Source of the DNA: Thermoplasmata archaeon
Lineage (GTDB): Archaea > Thermoplasmatota > Thermoplasmata > RBG-16-68-12
Length of the DNA stretch: 64,000 bases
Direction: 5' to 3'
NCBI GenBank assembly: GCA_036395115.1
Contig: DASWDU010000022.1
Coordinates: forward strand, 1 to 64,000
Shown here: positions 30,982 through 38,490 of the stretch, piece after piece
Position numbering within the stretch: position 1 is the stretch's first letter
Layout: every line of letters begins with the position of its first letter
The notes under the pieces: model-generated
What the model saw: the letters and a program-made list of their open reading frames with translations, nothing else
Databases searched by the model: none
What the model was told of the DNA's origin: nothing
Translations under genes and position numbers: made by a program

Positions 30982-31248
30982 ATGGCGAAGGCCGAGGCGT
31001 CCGGAACGGTGACCGCGTTCCGTCAAAGCAAATTCAAGCAGGACAGCTACCAGACGATCGTGGACCTCGCCAAACCGGAGCATGCGGCGGAACTCGTGGG
31101 AGCCCGGGTGGTGTGGGCCCGCAAGGACGGCCTCCAGATCCTGGGCCGGGTCGTGGCCCTCCACGGCTCGAAGGGCGCGCTCCGCGTACGGTGGGACCGC
31201 GGCTTCCCGCCTCAAGCCCTCGGCACCCAGGTCAAGATCATTCCCTGA
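30982..31248 (+). CDS. rpl35ae: ribosomal protein eL33 (L35Ae)
   Basis: 88 residues from ATG 30982; a frame extension from 30940 lies upstream of the predicted transcript. It matches the L35Ae barrel: 'GTVTAFRQSKFKQDSYQTIV', then 'AAELVGARVVWARKDG', 'ILGRVVALHGSKGALRVRW' and 'GFPPQALGTQVKIIP'. It is a large-subunit protein confined to archaea and eukaryotes and is a strong domain marker for this genome. Confidence 0.92.
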   Translation: MAKAEASGTVTAFRQSKFKQDSYQTIVDLAKPEHAAELVGARVVWARKDGLQILGRVVALHGSKGALRVRWDRGFPPQALGTQVKIIP

Positions 31249-31694
31249 CGCCACGCCCGGCGCGCTTCGCGGGCACGGCGCGGATCCGCCGACGCTCCGT
31301 TCTCACTCGCGGCACGGGGTAGCATTGTTGTCGAGGTCGTGATCTGGTCCTATGAGTCAATCTGCTTTCTTAGATGGCGTGGAATGATCACGGCATCGAC
31401 TTCCCGCCTGGCGTCCTTGATCCGCCTCAGGGCGCTCGGTGTCGCACTGTACCGGCGCAGGATAACGATGCGGGTAGCATCGACGAGTCCGAGCTTTTCA
31501 ACGGATTTCTTCCGTGGCGAAGCTGCGTCGAGCTCGATCATGACTCTCTCGTTGGGACGTTATCGTCCTTGCGAACTGCCCCACCAGGCTTAACCCGTCT
31601 TGACAAAGTGGCTTATCAGAGAGTCGGGATATTGAGAAATACGAGGAAGCAGCTTGGGCCAACCTCAAACCGGAGGCCTGCTGGCTTGAAGACC
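31249..31694. other. 446-bp stretch with a possible small minus-strand remnant
   Basis: A minus-strand frame at 31350-31541 (63 codons, ATG at 31541) reads LGLVDATRIVILRRYSATPS and ends VDAVIIPRHLRKQ; it is unlike GC-driven shadow frames but has no matching promoter. It may be a gene fragment. The rest shows nothing recognisable. Confidence 0.3.
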
Positions 31695-31955
31695 ATGTAC
31701 GATCATCTTGGTCTGTCCAAGGACGAATTCACCAAGCTTTCCGACCAGTTCCGTCATGACGCTGCTTGGTTCCACGGCAACCTGGAGAAACTTCGCAGGG
31801 GCCACGCAGGAAGATATGTTGCGGTTCTTGGTGGCAAGGTTATCTCTGAGAATCGAGAAATTGATGAGGTCATTCGCGAAGTCGAAGCTTCAGGCGCCAA
31901 TTCGCGACTGACCTTCGTCGGATTCGTGACCCCTAAGCCCATTGACCTGATCTAG
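31695..31955 (+). CDS. DUF5678-like small protein
   Basis: 86 residues from ATG 31695. 'DAAWFHGNLEKLRRGHAGRY', then 'VAVLGGKVISENREIDEVIR', matches the DUF5678 pattern (W...nld.L...y.GkyVAV..gkVi......el...). These small proteins are common in archaea and cyanobacteria; function unknown. It lies eight bases upstream of a retropepsin-like gene on the same strand and is probably cotranscribed with it. Confidence 0.65.
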   Translation: MYDHLGLSKDEFTKLSDQFRHDAAWFHGNLEKLRRGHAGRYVAVLGGKVISENREIDEVIREVEASGANSRLTFVGFVTPKPIDLI

Positions 31956-31963
31956 TATCTCGG

Positions 31964-32404
31964 ATGCCCGTCATGCGGATCGCTGGCGAATCAAGGGACG
32001 ATGGGCCGTACGTCATTTGTGGCGTTCGAACGCTCACCGGAACCTTCGGTGGCGAGGCTGAATTCCTTCTAGACACAGGAGCATCGCGTAGCCTCCTAAG
32101 TCTCTTTGATTTCCGACGTCTTGGAGGGAAGGTCACCGATCTTAGGCCAACGAAGGCGATTCGACTGACTAGCCTGACGACCCAAGTCCCATGTCGATTG
32201 CTCGAGGGAGCGGTGCTTGATTTCCGCGGAGAGGAGAAACAGGAAGTCCATTTGGAATTCGATCACATTGCGGTTCCGACAGCGGAGCTATGGGCTCCAA
32301 GTATGCTGGGTCGCGATTTCCTACGAATTAGCGGCTGGATCCTCCGGTATCAGCCAAGCCGGGGGGTTTGCGAACTTGGGGCTTGGGCGGAAGCTAGTTC
32401 TTGA
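31964..32404 (+). CDS. retropepsin-like aspartyl protease
   Basis: 146 residues. 'AEFLLDTGASRSLLS' carries the D-T-G-A catalytic motif, and 'PSMLGRDFLRISGWIL' is the typical (I/M)LGRD-hL flap-distal motif. A single copy means activity requires a homodimer, as in retroviral proteases. No membrane segment or signal is present, so the protein is cytoplasmic. Coupled to the DUF5678 gene; whether that is a substrate or partner is unknown. ATG 31973 is an alternative start. Confidence 0.8.
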   Translation: MPVMRIAGESRDDGPYVICGVRTLTGTFGGEAEFLLDTGASRSLLSLFDFRRLGGKVTDLRPTKAIRLTSLTTQVPCRLLEGAVLDFRGEEKQEVHLEFDHIAVPTAELWAPSMLGRDFLRISGWILRYQPSRGVCELGAWAEASS

Positions 32405-32499
32405 CCATGCGCCGCTGTTACAAAACGGAGCGTCAAGAATTCGGCAGTCGCGTAGCACTGTGCCGAGAATGCTATCGCAGCCGCGACCGTCCCGCTCCC

Positions 32500-32766
32500 T
32501 TACCGATAGCCCCGCCCACGGATGAAGATCTCGACGACCTTCACTTCGCGCTCCACGACCGCGTAGATCGCCCGATAATCTCCGATCCGGATACGATACT
32601 TCCTTGGATCCGTCCCCTCGATGACTCGAATGTCGGCCTTCGGACGAGGTCGAAACGGATCCTCCTCGAGGACACGCAAACCCTTTACGATGCGAGTTCG
32701 CGTTCCGGCAGGCAGTTTGCGCAGCTGCCGAGCCGCTGTCTCCGACAGCGTGACCCGGAACCTCAT
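32500..32766 (-). CDS. RelE/ParE-type toxin
   Basis: 88 residues: 'FRVTLSETAARQLRKLPAGT', then 'RPKADIRVIEGTDPRKYRIR', 'IGDYRAIYAVVEREVKVVEI' and 'RGRGYR'. This is the RelE/ParE fold, with the conserved YRIRIGDYR strand and basic C-terminal residues of ribosome-dependent RelE endoribonucleases. It overlaps its antitoxin by four bases in antitoxin-first order. Confidence 0.9.
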   Translation of the reverse strand: MRFRVTLSETAARQLRKLPAGTRTRIVKGLRVLEEDPFRPRPKADIRVIEGTDPRKYRIRIGDYRAIYAVVEREVKVVEIFIRGRGYR

Positions 32767-32951
32767 ACCTCATCCAATGAGATGAACTCCTCTTCCTCGA
32801 GGATCCGGTTCCACCGGGCATCGAGTTCTTTGATCGATGCTTTTTCTATCAGTTCCCGGATGACCTCGTCGTAAGTCTGGCCCTTCGAGCCCAGCTTGCG
32901 GAGCATTTCCTTCGTTTCCTTCTGCAGGGAAATCGTTGTCGAGCCGGCCAT
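32763..32951 (-). CDS. antitoxin partner of RelE-type toxin
   Basis: 62 residues from ATG 32951, the predicted leaderless start; an upstream in-frame ATG (32993) precedes the TATA box. 'TTISLQKETKEMLRKLGSKG', then 'QTYDEVIRELIEKA', resembles the RHH/VapB-like archaeal antitoxin family (DUF7557-type). An acidic C-terminal tail (EEEEFISLDEV) is suited to masking a basic toxin. The start codon lies inside a palindrome. Confidence 0.82.
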   Translation of the reverse strand: MAGSTTISLQKETKEMLRKLGSKGQTYDEVIRELIEKASIKELDARWNRILEEEEFISLDEV

Positions 32952-32984
32952 ATCATGGCCACCATGGCCGCCATGGTACTTATG
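32946..32984 (-). promoter_or_regulatory. relBE-type promoter with nested ATGGCC palindromes
   Basis: Minus-strand TATA CATAAGTA (32977-32984) is 26 bases before about 32954. Between it and the ATG the sequence repeats ATGGCC in both orientations, including perfect GGCCAT-ATC-ATGGCC (32946-32960). Likely autorepression site. Confidence 0.55.
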
Positions 32985-33013
32985 CTTGACCATGTTACGT
33001 CATGAATGGAGTG

Positions 33014-33601
33014 CTACGCCGGGGGGCGCCGGTCGGCAAGCCACCGCCGAAGAGAGACGAGAAGATCCTCGACGTCGTACTCCGCCGCCAGACGCTCCAC
33101 GTACGCCCATTGAATCCGGTCTTCATACCCCGCAGCCAGGAGCTGGGCATGATCCGCGTCGTGAGGCCGCCGCCAGTGCTTCGCCGAGGCGAGCCGCTTG
33201 ACGATCAGATCCTCCAGGGCCGCGAGGCGGATGGATCCGTACGGCGTCTCCAAGGCCTGTGTGCGCGCCAGGTCGCCCGTGTAGGGAGGCTTGACGAAAT
33301 CGAGAATGATGCCCAACCGTTCGTTCAGCCAGATACGACCTTGGCGGATGAAGCGCCACCCGAGCAGCACCTTGTCGACGTCCGCGCGTCCCGTGTAGAC
33401 CACGTCGACGTCCCCCGTCGTGTACTGCCCCCGCGTATAGAATTCGATGGCCGAGCCTCCCACGACGACGAACTCCGTTTCCGATGCCCGGAGCTCCGAG
33501 GCGAGCAGCGCCGCAAACCGTAGCCGACGCTCCGTGGGCGACGGCGCCCCGGACACGATGGCCTCGACCTCGCGATAGGCGACCAACGGTGCCCTCTCCA
33601 T
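33014..33601 (-). CDS. nucleotidyltransferase, AbiEii-like compact toxin
   Basis: 195 residues from ATG 33601, overlapping the wHTH stop (TGATG). 'EFVVVGGSAIEFYTRGQYTT' and then 'GDVDVVY' give the G-G-S...D-x-D nucleotidyltransferase signature; 'LEDLIVKRLASAKHWRRPHD' is the K-R-x-A helix seen in AbiEii/DUF6036-type proteins. AbiEii toxins of bacteria are about 300 residues, so this is a short form. An open frame continues upstream to 34186 but duplicates the wHTH gene out of frame. Confidence 0.76.
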   Translation of the reverse strand: MERAPLVAYREVEAIVSGAPSPTERRLRFAALLASELRASETEFVVVGGSAIEFYTRGQYTTGDVDVVYTGRADVDKVLLGWRFIRQGRIWLNERLGIILDFVKPPYTGDLARTQALETPYGSIRLAALEDLIVKRLASAKHWRRPHDADHAQLLAAGYEDRIQWAYVERLAAEYDVEDLLVSLRRWLADRRPPA

Positions 33602-34068
33602 CAATCCGACGGATGTGACCGGGCGACTCGCCGCAACGCGCGGTCCTTGTCCGGAGGTCGTTCGAACTCCCGGTAGTTGGGGAGCTGTTCCCGTTTCATC
33701 CGGGATGGCCGGGGCGCGAATCGTACCGGCCGGAGTCGGTCCAGACTCGCCTCCCTCTGCCGCACGCGCACCGGCGAGAACCACTCCTGGAGGGTCGTGA
33801 TCCTCACGTGGCGCAGGAGGAAGCGTCGGAGATCCGGATCGACGAGGGAGTAGCGCCGCACGGCCGGTCGATCCGAGAGGACCTGCACGAGGCCCGCCTC
33901 TGCGAGGCCGCGGAGGATCCCGTACACCTTCGTAGGGTTCGCCCGCGCCGCCTTCGCGAGCTCGTATCCGGTCTTCGGGACCGTAGCGTCCGCGAGCAAG
34001 CCGAGGACTCTCGCCCTCGTTTCTCCACCAAGGAGACGACGGAGCGCCGGCTGGAGGATCGTGGACAT
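33601..34068 (-). CDS. winged-helix regulator, AbiEi-like partner
   Basis: 155 residues. A winged helix is clear: 'GGETRARVLGLLADATVPKT', then 'GYELAKAARANPTKVYGILR', then 'LAEAGLVQVLSDRPAVRRYS'. A basic, Arg-rich tail follows. The arrangement wHTH then nucleotidyltransferase with one-base overlap is that of AbiE type IV systems, in which the wHTH antitoxin represses the operon. It could instead be an ordinary MarR/ArsR-like regulator that happens to lie beside the nucleotidyltransferase. Confidence 0.74.
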   Translation of the reverse strand: MSTILQPALRRLLGGETRARVLGLLADATVPKTGYELAKAARANPTKVYGILRGLAEAGLVQVLSDRPAVRRYSLVDPDLRRFLLRHVRITTLQEWFSPVRVRQREASLDRLRPVRFAPRPSRMKREQLPNYREFERPPDKDRALRRVARSHPSD

Positions 34069-34250
34069 CGATAACCATATAGTCTAAATGGGATAATGAA
34101 TATTGTCCTTTTAGGATCCGCCACGCGGGCTCCCCGCGGCCTCCGTGAAACCGCGACCAACGGTGTGCGCTGAGCCATGCGCGCACCGATGAGTTTATCC
34201 CTTCCGCCGAAACCCCGCCGTCCTCCCATGACGCCGCCGATACGATCGTA

Positions 34251-34487
34251 ATGGAAGACTGGACCGTAATCTTGAGGCGGCCCGACGGCCGACTCGAGTT
34301 CGAGCACGTCGAGGCGGAGTCGTTCGCCCTTGAACTCGATCCGCTCTCGAAGAACTCCCGAATCCGGTACTACGTCCTCCGCGACTCGGACCGCGCCGAA
34401 GTCGCACGGTTCAACGAGAAGGACGTCGTGGGCATTCGGAAGGGGCGTCACATCGACATCACGGCGAAACACGACTGGGACTGGTAA
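34251..34487 (+). CDS. small hypothetical protein
   Basis: 78 residues. A beta-strand-rich, acidic protein (WTVILRRPDGRLEFEHVEAE, then SRIRYYVLRDSDRAEVARFN, ending HDWDW). GAGTTTATCC near 34191-34200 could be its TATA element with a short leader. No family recognised. The composition is balanced rather than Arg/Pro-rich, which argues for real coding. Confidence 0.5.
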   Translation: MEDWTVILRRPDGRLEFEHVEAESFALELDPLSKNSRIRYYVLRDSDRAEVARFNEKDVVGIRKGRHIDITAKHDWDW

Positions 34488-34651
34488 TCCGGTGGCCGGC
34501 GCGCTACTCTCTCCGGTTGGATGCCTGATCGGAAGCGCCGTTGCAGGCACGAGAGGGAAGACGGCAAACCGAACCCGCCGTCGCTGTCACGAGGCCGCAG
34601 TCGCGCTGGGCCGAGGCTCCCTTCCCGTAACCTCGATGCGGTCCGGGTCGC

Positions 34652-36406
34652 CTACAGCCGGCGGATTAGTCGCCGCGATCCCAGAGGGACCGAGCGCTGC
34701 CTGTGTCCCGACGCACGGCTCGGTGGATTGCCCGTCGGCAACGTCGGCAAGAACGACGGCTTGCGTCGCGCCCTCATCGTGGCCTCGAAGCCCGAGGCGA
34801 CCTTGATCAGAGTCGGCTCGCTGAACGCGGTCCCGTAGAAGCTCATCCCGAGGGGCAGGCCGAACGCGTCCCCCATCGGCACGTTGATAATCGGGTATCC
34901 GGCGATCGCCGCGGGCGCTGACGTCCCGAAGATGAAGTGGTCGCCGTTCACGAGGTCCGACGTCCACGCCGGCGAGTCGGTCGGCGAGATGAGGGCGTCG
35001 AGCCCGTTGCCCTGGAGGACGGCGTCGATCCCGTCGGTGCCGCCGGTCCGCCGGGCCTCGGGCGCCGCAGCGTCGTACGTCGCTTGGTCGAACGGATCGG
35101 CGTCCGCGAGCTCGAACCACTCTTGGCCGAACCACTTCAGCTCCTCGGCCGCGTGGGCCTGATTGAAGGCGATCAGCCCCGCGAGGGTCCGATCGTACCC
35201 TTCGCGGTCGAGGGCCACGTCGCTCCGTGTCGCCAGGTACGCGTTCAGGTCGCGCTTGAACTCGAACACGAGGACGACGATCTCCTCGAATGCCGCGTTG
35301 ATCTGGTCGATCGTCGGGATGTCCGCCGGATCGACGATCGTCGCTCCGGCGCCCTCGATCGCGGCGACGGCCGCGTCGAACGCGCCGCTCACCTCCTCCG
35401 TCACAAAGTCTGTCACGCCCGCGCGGGGGATGCCGATCCTCGCGCCGTCGAGGCCGTCCGGGTCGACGAACTGCACGTAGTCATCGTAGACGGCGCCCCG
35501 GTTCCCGATCGGGCCCGTGTTCGTCGCGGGATCCCTCGGATCCGGCTCGACGCTCGCGATCGCTCCGAGGACGGCGGCGGCGTCCGCCACGGTCCGACCG
35601 TGCGGGCCGACCGTGTCCTGGCTGTGGGCGATCGGCACGACGCCCGCTCGGCTCACCAGCCCGACGGTCGGCTTGATGCCGACGACCCCGTTCGCGTTCG
35701 CGGGACACACGATCGATCCGTCCGTCTCCGTGCCAATCGACGCGGCGGTCAGGTTCGCGGACGGCGCGGCGCCCGAACCGGACGAAGAGCCGCACGGGTT
35801 TCGGTCGAGCACGTACGGGTTGAGGCACTGCCCGCCGCGGCCGCTCCACCCGCTCGAGGAGAAGAACGACCGGAAGTTCGCCCATTCGCTCAGGTTCGTC
35901 TTGCCCAGGATGACGGCTCCGGCCGCGCGCAACTTCGAGGCGACCGTGGAATCGAGCGACGGGGCGGCGCCCACGAGGGCGAGGGACCCCGCGGCCGTCA
36001 CCATCGCGTCCGCCGTGTCGATGTTGTCCTTCAACACGATCGGAATCCCGTGCAGCGGCCCGCGCACGATGCCCTGACGTCGTTCCGCATCGAGCGCCAT
36101 CGCGATCGCCTCGGCGTCTGGGTTGACCTCGAGGATCGAGTTGAGCCGCGGACCGCTTTGATCCAGCGACCGGATCCGCGTGAGGTACATCCGCACGAGA
36201 GAAAGGGCCGTGAGCGACCCCGCCGTCATCGCGGCCTGCAGGTCGGCGATCGTGGCCTCCTCGATCTGCGGAGCGGGCGCTCCGAGCTCTTCGACGGTCC
36301 GCGTCTCCGGGGCGACCGCCCCTCCCGCTCCGATGACTCGAGCCGCCGCCGTGGCCGCGGCCGCCGTCGCTCCGAGGCGCAGGAAGTCCCTGCGGTCGAG
36401 GTCCAT
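34652..36406 (-). CDS. Tat-exported amidase-signature hydrolase
   Basis: 584 residues. The N terminus DRRDFLRLGATAAAATAAA is a twin-arginine signal, so it is exported folded. The amidase triad is visible: K126 in IVLKDNID, the cis-Ser in CGSSSGSG (about 207-210) and nucleophile S231 in TETDGSI. Downstream 'GIKPTVGLVSRAGVVPIAHS', then 'DTVGPHGRTVADAA', is diagnostic. It hydrolyses an unknown amide. The last ~40 residues after 'TLIKVASGFEATM' are Arg/Ser-rich and may be a tail or a drifted stop codon. Confidence 0.9.
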   Translation of the reverse strand: MDLDRRDFLRLGATAAAATAAARVIGAGGAVAPETRTVEELGAPAPQIEEATIADLQAAMTAGSLTALSLVRMYLTRIRSLDQSGPRLNSILEVNPDAEAIAMALDAERRQGIVRGPLHGIPIVLKDNIDTADAMVTAAGSLALVGAAPSLDSTVASKLRAAGAVILGKTNLSEWANFRSFFSSSGWSGRGGQCLNPYVLDRNPCGSSSGSGAAPSANLTAASIGTETDGSIVCPANANGVVGIKPTVGLVSRAGVVPIAHSQDTVGPHGRTVADAAAVLGAIASVEPDPRDPATNTGPIGNRGAVYDDYVQFVDPDGLDGARIGIPRAGVTDFVTEEVSGAFDAAVAAIEGAGATIVDPADIPTIDQINAAFEEIVVLVFEFKRDLNAYLATRSDVALDREGYDRTLAGLIAFNQAHAAEELKWFGQEWFELADADPFDQATYDAAAPEARRTGGTDGIDAVLQGNGLDALISPTDSPAWTSDLVNGDHFIFGTSAPAAIAGYPIINVPMGDAFGLPLGMSFYGTAFSEPTLIKVASGFEATMRARRKPSFLPTLPTGNPPSRASGHRQRSVPLGSRRLIRRL

Positions 36407-36644
36407 GCTATCCCTCCCGCGATCCGAGAATCGAGTCCGTGAAGTCGCCCGTCCGAGACACGCCGCAAGGCCGAAGGCTACCGGGACCGACTGGTCGTGT
36501 CATGACCCCTTCCCCCAGAGGCTGGGCGCCGCGGCTGAAGGCCTCCACCCGCATAAGACTTGTCCTCACTCGCGGCGTCCGATCGAGGCGGCCTGAGCCG
36601 AGTCGACGTCCGCCGGATCGGCGAGACAGCTTGACCCTCAGACG

Positions 36645-36689
36645 CTGCACGACTGCTCCTCGATCACCTGAAACCCGTTCCCGTCGTCC
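36645..36689 (-). pseudogene. remnant of a VOC-family gene 3' end
   Basis: The minus strand reads D-D-G-N-G-F-Q-V-I-E-E-Q-S-C-S-V-stop, closely similar to the end of the intact VOC gene next door (DPDGNEFQVMEGDV). No matching upstream part is present, so only the tail survives. Confidence 0.55.
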
Positions 36690-36787
36690 ACGGCGACCCG
36701 CTCACGGATCCGACGGCGCTGTGGCGAGCGTGGCGCGTGGCGTGGCTGCCCGAAGCGGTCGGTCCGGCGGAACCCACCGCGAATTAG
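36690..36787 (+). pseudogene. remnant of an amidohydrolase gene 3' end
   Basis: The plus strand reads VHGDPLTDPTALWRAWRVAW and ends PEAVGPAEPTAN-stop. It matches the last 35 residues of the intact amidohydrolase at 38491-39732 (VHGDPLADPTALWRVWKVAW). It begins exactly where the VOC remnant ends, a back-to-back scar. Confidence 0.65.
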
Positions 36788-37128
36788 ACGTCTCCTTCCA
36801 TCACTTGGAACTCGTTCCCGTCGGGGTCTGCGAACCAGAAGATCGTGCCCCACTCCTCTTTCTTGACCGGCTTGGTGATCTTGACGCCCTTCTTCCGGAG
36901 CGCCGCCTCCTCCTGCTTCGCGTCCTTCGTGGAGAAGAGGTATCCCGTGTTCCCCTTCTCCGGGCGGGAGTCGGGGCACAGATGCAGCCGGACATTCGCG
37001 CCGCGGGGCGCCACGGTGACCCAATGGGGGAACGAGGTCACGACGCGGAAACCGATCTTGTCCTTCCAGAACTTCGTCGCCTTTCCCTCATCGCGCACGA
37101 CGAGCGCGACCGTCTCGAACCTGAGCAT
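36784..37128 (-). CDS. VOC/glyoxalase-fold protein
   Basis: 114 residues with the two beta-alpha-beta-beta-beta modules of the VOC family: 'VALVVRDEGKATKFWKDKIG', then 'FRVVTSFPHWVTVAP', 'GNTGYLFSTKDAKQEEAALR' and 'WGTIFWFADPDGNEFQVME'. The final E in EFQV/ME is the usual metal ligand position. Substrate unknown (fosfomycin, dioxygenase or glyoxalase-type roles occur). A second partial copy of its 3' end lies just downstream. Confidence 0.85.
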   Translation of the reverse strand: MLRFETVALVVRDEGKATKFWKDKIGFRVVTSFPHWVTVAPRGANVRLHLCPDSRPEKGNTGYLFSTKDAKQEEAALRKKGVKITKPVKKEEWGTIFWFADPDGNEFQVMEGDV

Positions 37129-37200
37129 GGGCGCGGGAATCCGCCGTGACGCATGAGACCGCGGGAGGACCGCAACAAACGACTTCGCTCCCGATCGAGG

Positions 37201-37839
37201 CTACCGCTCGTCCTGTCGGAGCCGCTCGAGGTACGCGTCGACCGGATTGAAGGCGATGAACAGGACCGGCAGGGCCACGTAGATGCGCAACGAGGCCGGG
37301 GGACTCACGAACGCGAGGGCGATCGCGACGAGGGCGATCACGGGCCCGACGGCGATCCAGTGTTGGACCTTGCGGACCAGGCCCGGGTCCATCCCCTCGA
37401 CCACGAGCCCGCGGTCCCCGGTCATGTACCACCAGGTCACGTACCCGAGGACGGTCAGGAGGCCGATGGCCCCGTCGTACAAGGTGAGGGCAATCGGGTC
37501 GTCCGGGTGTGCGCCGAGGACGGACGCGACGAATGGGATCAGGGCGACCCCCAGGAAGAACCCGATGCTGAGCCAGACCAGCGTGCGGTTCACCCGGACG
37601 AGGAAGTGGAACGTCTGGTGATGCGCGAACCAGAAGACCCCGAGGACGACGAAGCTGATGACGAACGTAAGGAAGGCGGAGCGCAGCCCGACCAGCTGCG
37701 TCGCGAGATCCGCGTTGCTCCCGTCGGGCAGCCGCAGATCCAGCACGAGGAGCGTCATCGCGATCGCGAAGATGCCATCCGCCAACGTGAGGAGGCGGCC
37801 CGGCGGCATCCCGACGACGGTGCGCGTTCCCGACTCCAT
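37201..37839 (-). CDS. TMEM175-family (DUF1211) potassium-channel-like membrane protein
   Basis: 212 residues, about six membrane segments. The first helix contains the hallmark 'RLLTLADGIFAIAMTLLVLD' followed by LRLP, and 'SFVVLGVFWFAHHQTFHFLV' matches TM3 of the family. Prokaryotic TMEM175 proteins are single six-TM subunits that form tetrameric K+ channels. The conserved hydrophobic filter residues of helix 1 are present. Confidence 0.87.
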   Translation of the reverse strand: MESGTRTVVGMPPGRLLTLADGIFAIAMTLLVLDLRLPDGSNADLATQLVGLRSAFLTFVISFVVLGVFWFAHHQTFHFLVRVNRTLVWLSIGFFLGVALIPFVASVLGAHPDDPIALTLYDGAIGLLTVLGYVTWWYMTGDRGLVVEGMDPGLVRKVQHWIAVGPVIALVAIALAFVSPPASLRIYVALPVLFIAFNPVDAYLERLRQDER

Positions 37840-37872
37840 GCTTGGTGCTCTCCCCGTGTCCGATGGAGCCGC

Positions 37873-38364
37873 TCACTTCTTTCGTCGAGTTCCGGAGGAC
37901 CGGCTGTGCCGATAATCGCGCTCCATCGCCGCGCCGAAGCGCTTCCACGCAACCCGCGCGGACGCCTCGCGCTGCGCCTTGGTGAGTTCCTTCGTGCCGG
38001 GCATTGTGGGCCGCCGCCTCCAGCGAAGCTCGAGCTGCGTCCGGCCGTCCGGGAGCGATGTCAGCACGTAGTCAGCCGTGACGTCGCGGCGATTGCCGAC
38101 GCCGTCCATATGCCAACGGTTCGGAGGACGCAGGGTGACGACGTCCCGCCCCCAGAACCAGCCGTCGGGCATCTCCTCGAGGTCCTCGAACACGACGCGC
38201 CGCGCCGACCGCTCGATGATTTTCCGCTGGTATGCCTCGCCTTCGAGGGCTGCGTCCGCGGGCGTGTAGTCCGTACACCAGGCGAACGCGAAATCGAGCG
38301 GCACGCGGAACGTCGCGGTGATGCGGTACTCCGGTCCCCATCCACTCCTGCGACCCGGCGCCAT
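37873..38364 (-). CDS. SRPBCC/START-fold protein
   Basis: 163 residues from ATG 38364; the longer open frame from 39222 is a shadow of the amidohydrolase. 'EYRITATFRVPLDFAFAWCT', then 'ARRVVFEDLEEMPDGWFWGR' and 'TADYVLTSLPDGRTQLELRW', shows the helix-grip fold of polyketide cyclase/AHSA1-like proteins that bind hydrophobic ligands. The basic C terminus (HSRSSGTRRKK) is unusual. Ligand unknown. Confidence 0.72.
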   Translation of the reverse strand: MAPGRRSGWGPEYRITATFRVPLDFAFAWCTDYTPADAALEGEAYQRKIIERSARRVVFEDLEEMPDGWFWGRDVVTLRPPNRWHMDGVGNRRDVTADYVLTSLPDGRTQLELRWRRRPTMPGTKELTKAQREASARVAWKRFGAAMERDYRHSRSSGTRRKK

Positions 38365-38490
38365 GATGGCCTCCCTTCGTCTCGAATCCCGGGACGCAGA
38401 TATGCGAGATAAGTCTTGCCGCGGTGGATTCCGATCCGTTCCACGAACTCTCGCGCATCCCTTAAGTGAGGCGATGCATCCGGTGCCGCG

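Noticed and set aside
28270-31254. 994-codon open frame antisense to the ABC-F, tbp and eL33 genes
   Set aside because: It mirrors very GC-rich coding sequence, is full of Arg/Asp/Leu/Val repeats and has no domain. The plus-strand genes are certain.
33602-34186. N-terminal extension of the AbiEii-like nucleotidyltransferase
   Set aside because: It overlaps the wHTH gene out of frame and has no domain; the overlapping ATG at 33601 is the natural start.
34937-36442. 501-codon plus-strand frame opposite the amidase
   Set aside because: A GC-driven shadow; the minus-strand amidase has a Tat signal and full catalytic set.
37153-38412. 419-codon plus-strand frame opposite TMEM175 and SRPBCC genes
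   Set aside because: Arg/Asp-rich complement of two recognisable minus-strand genes.
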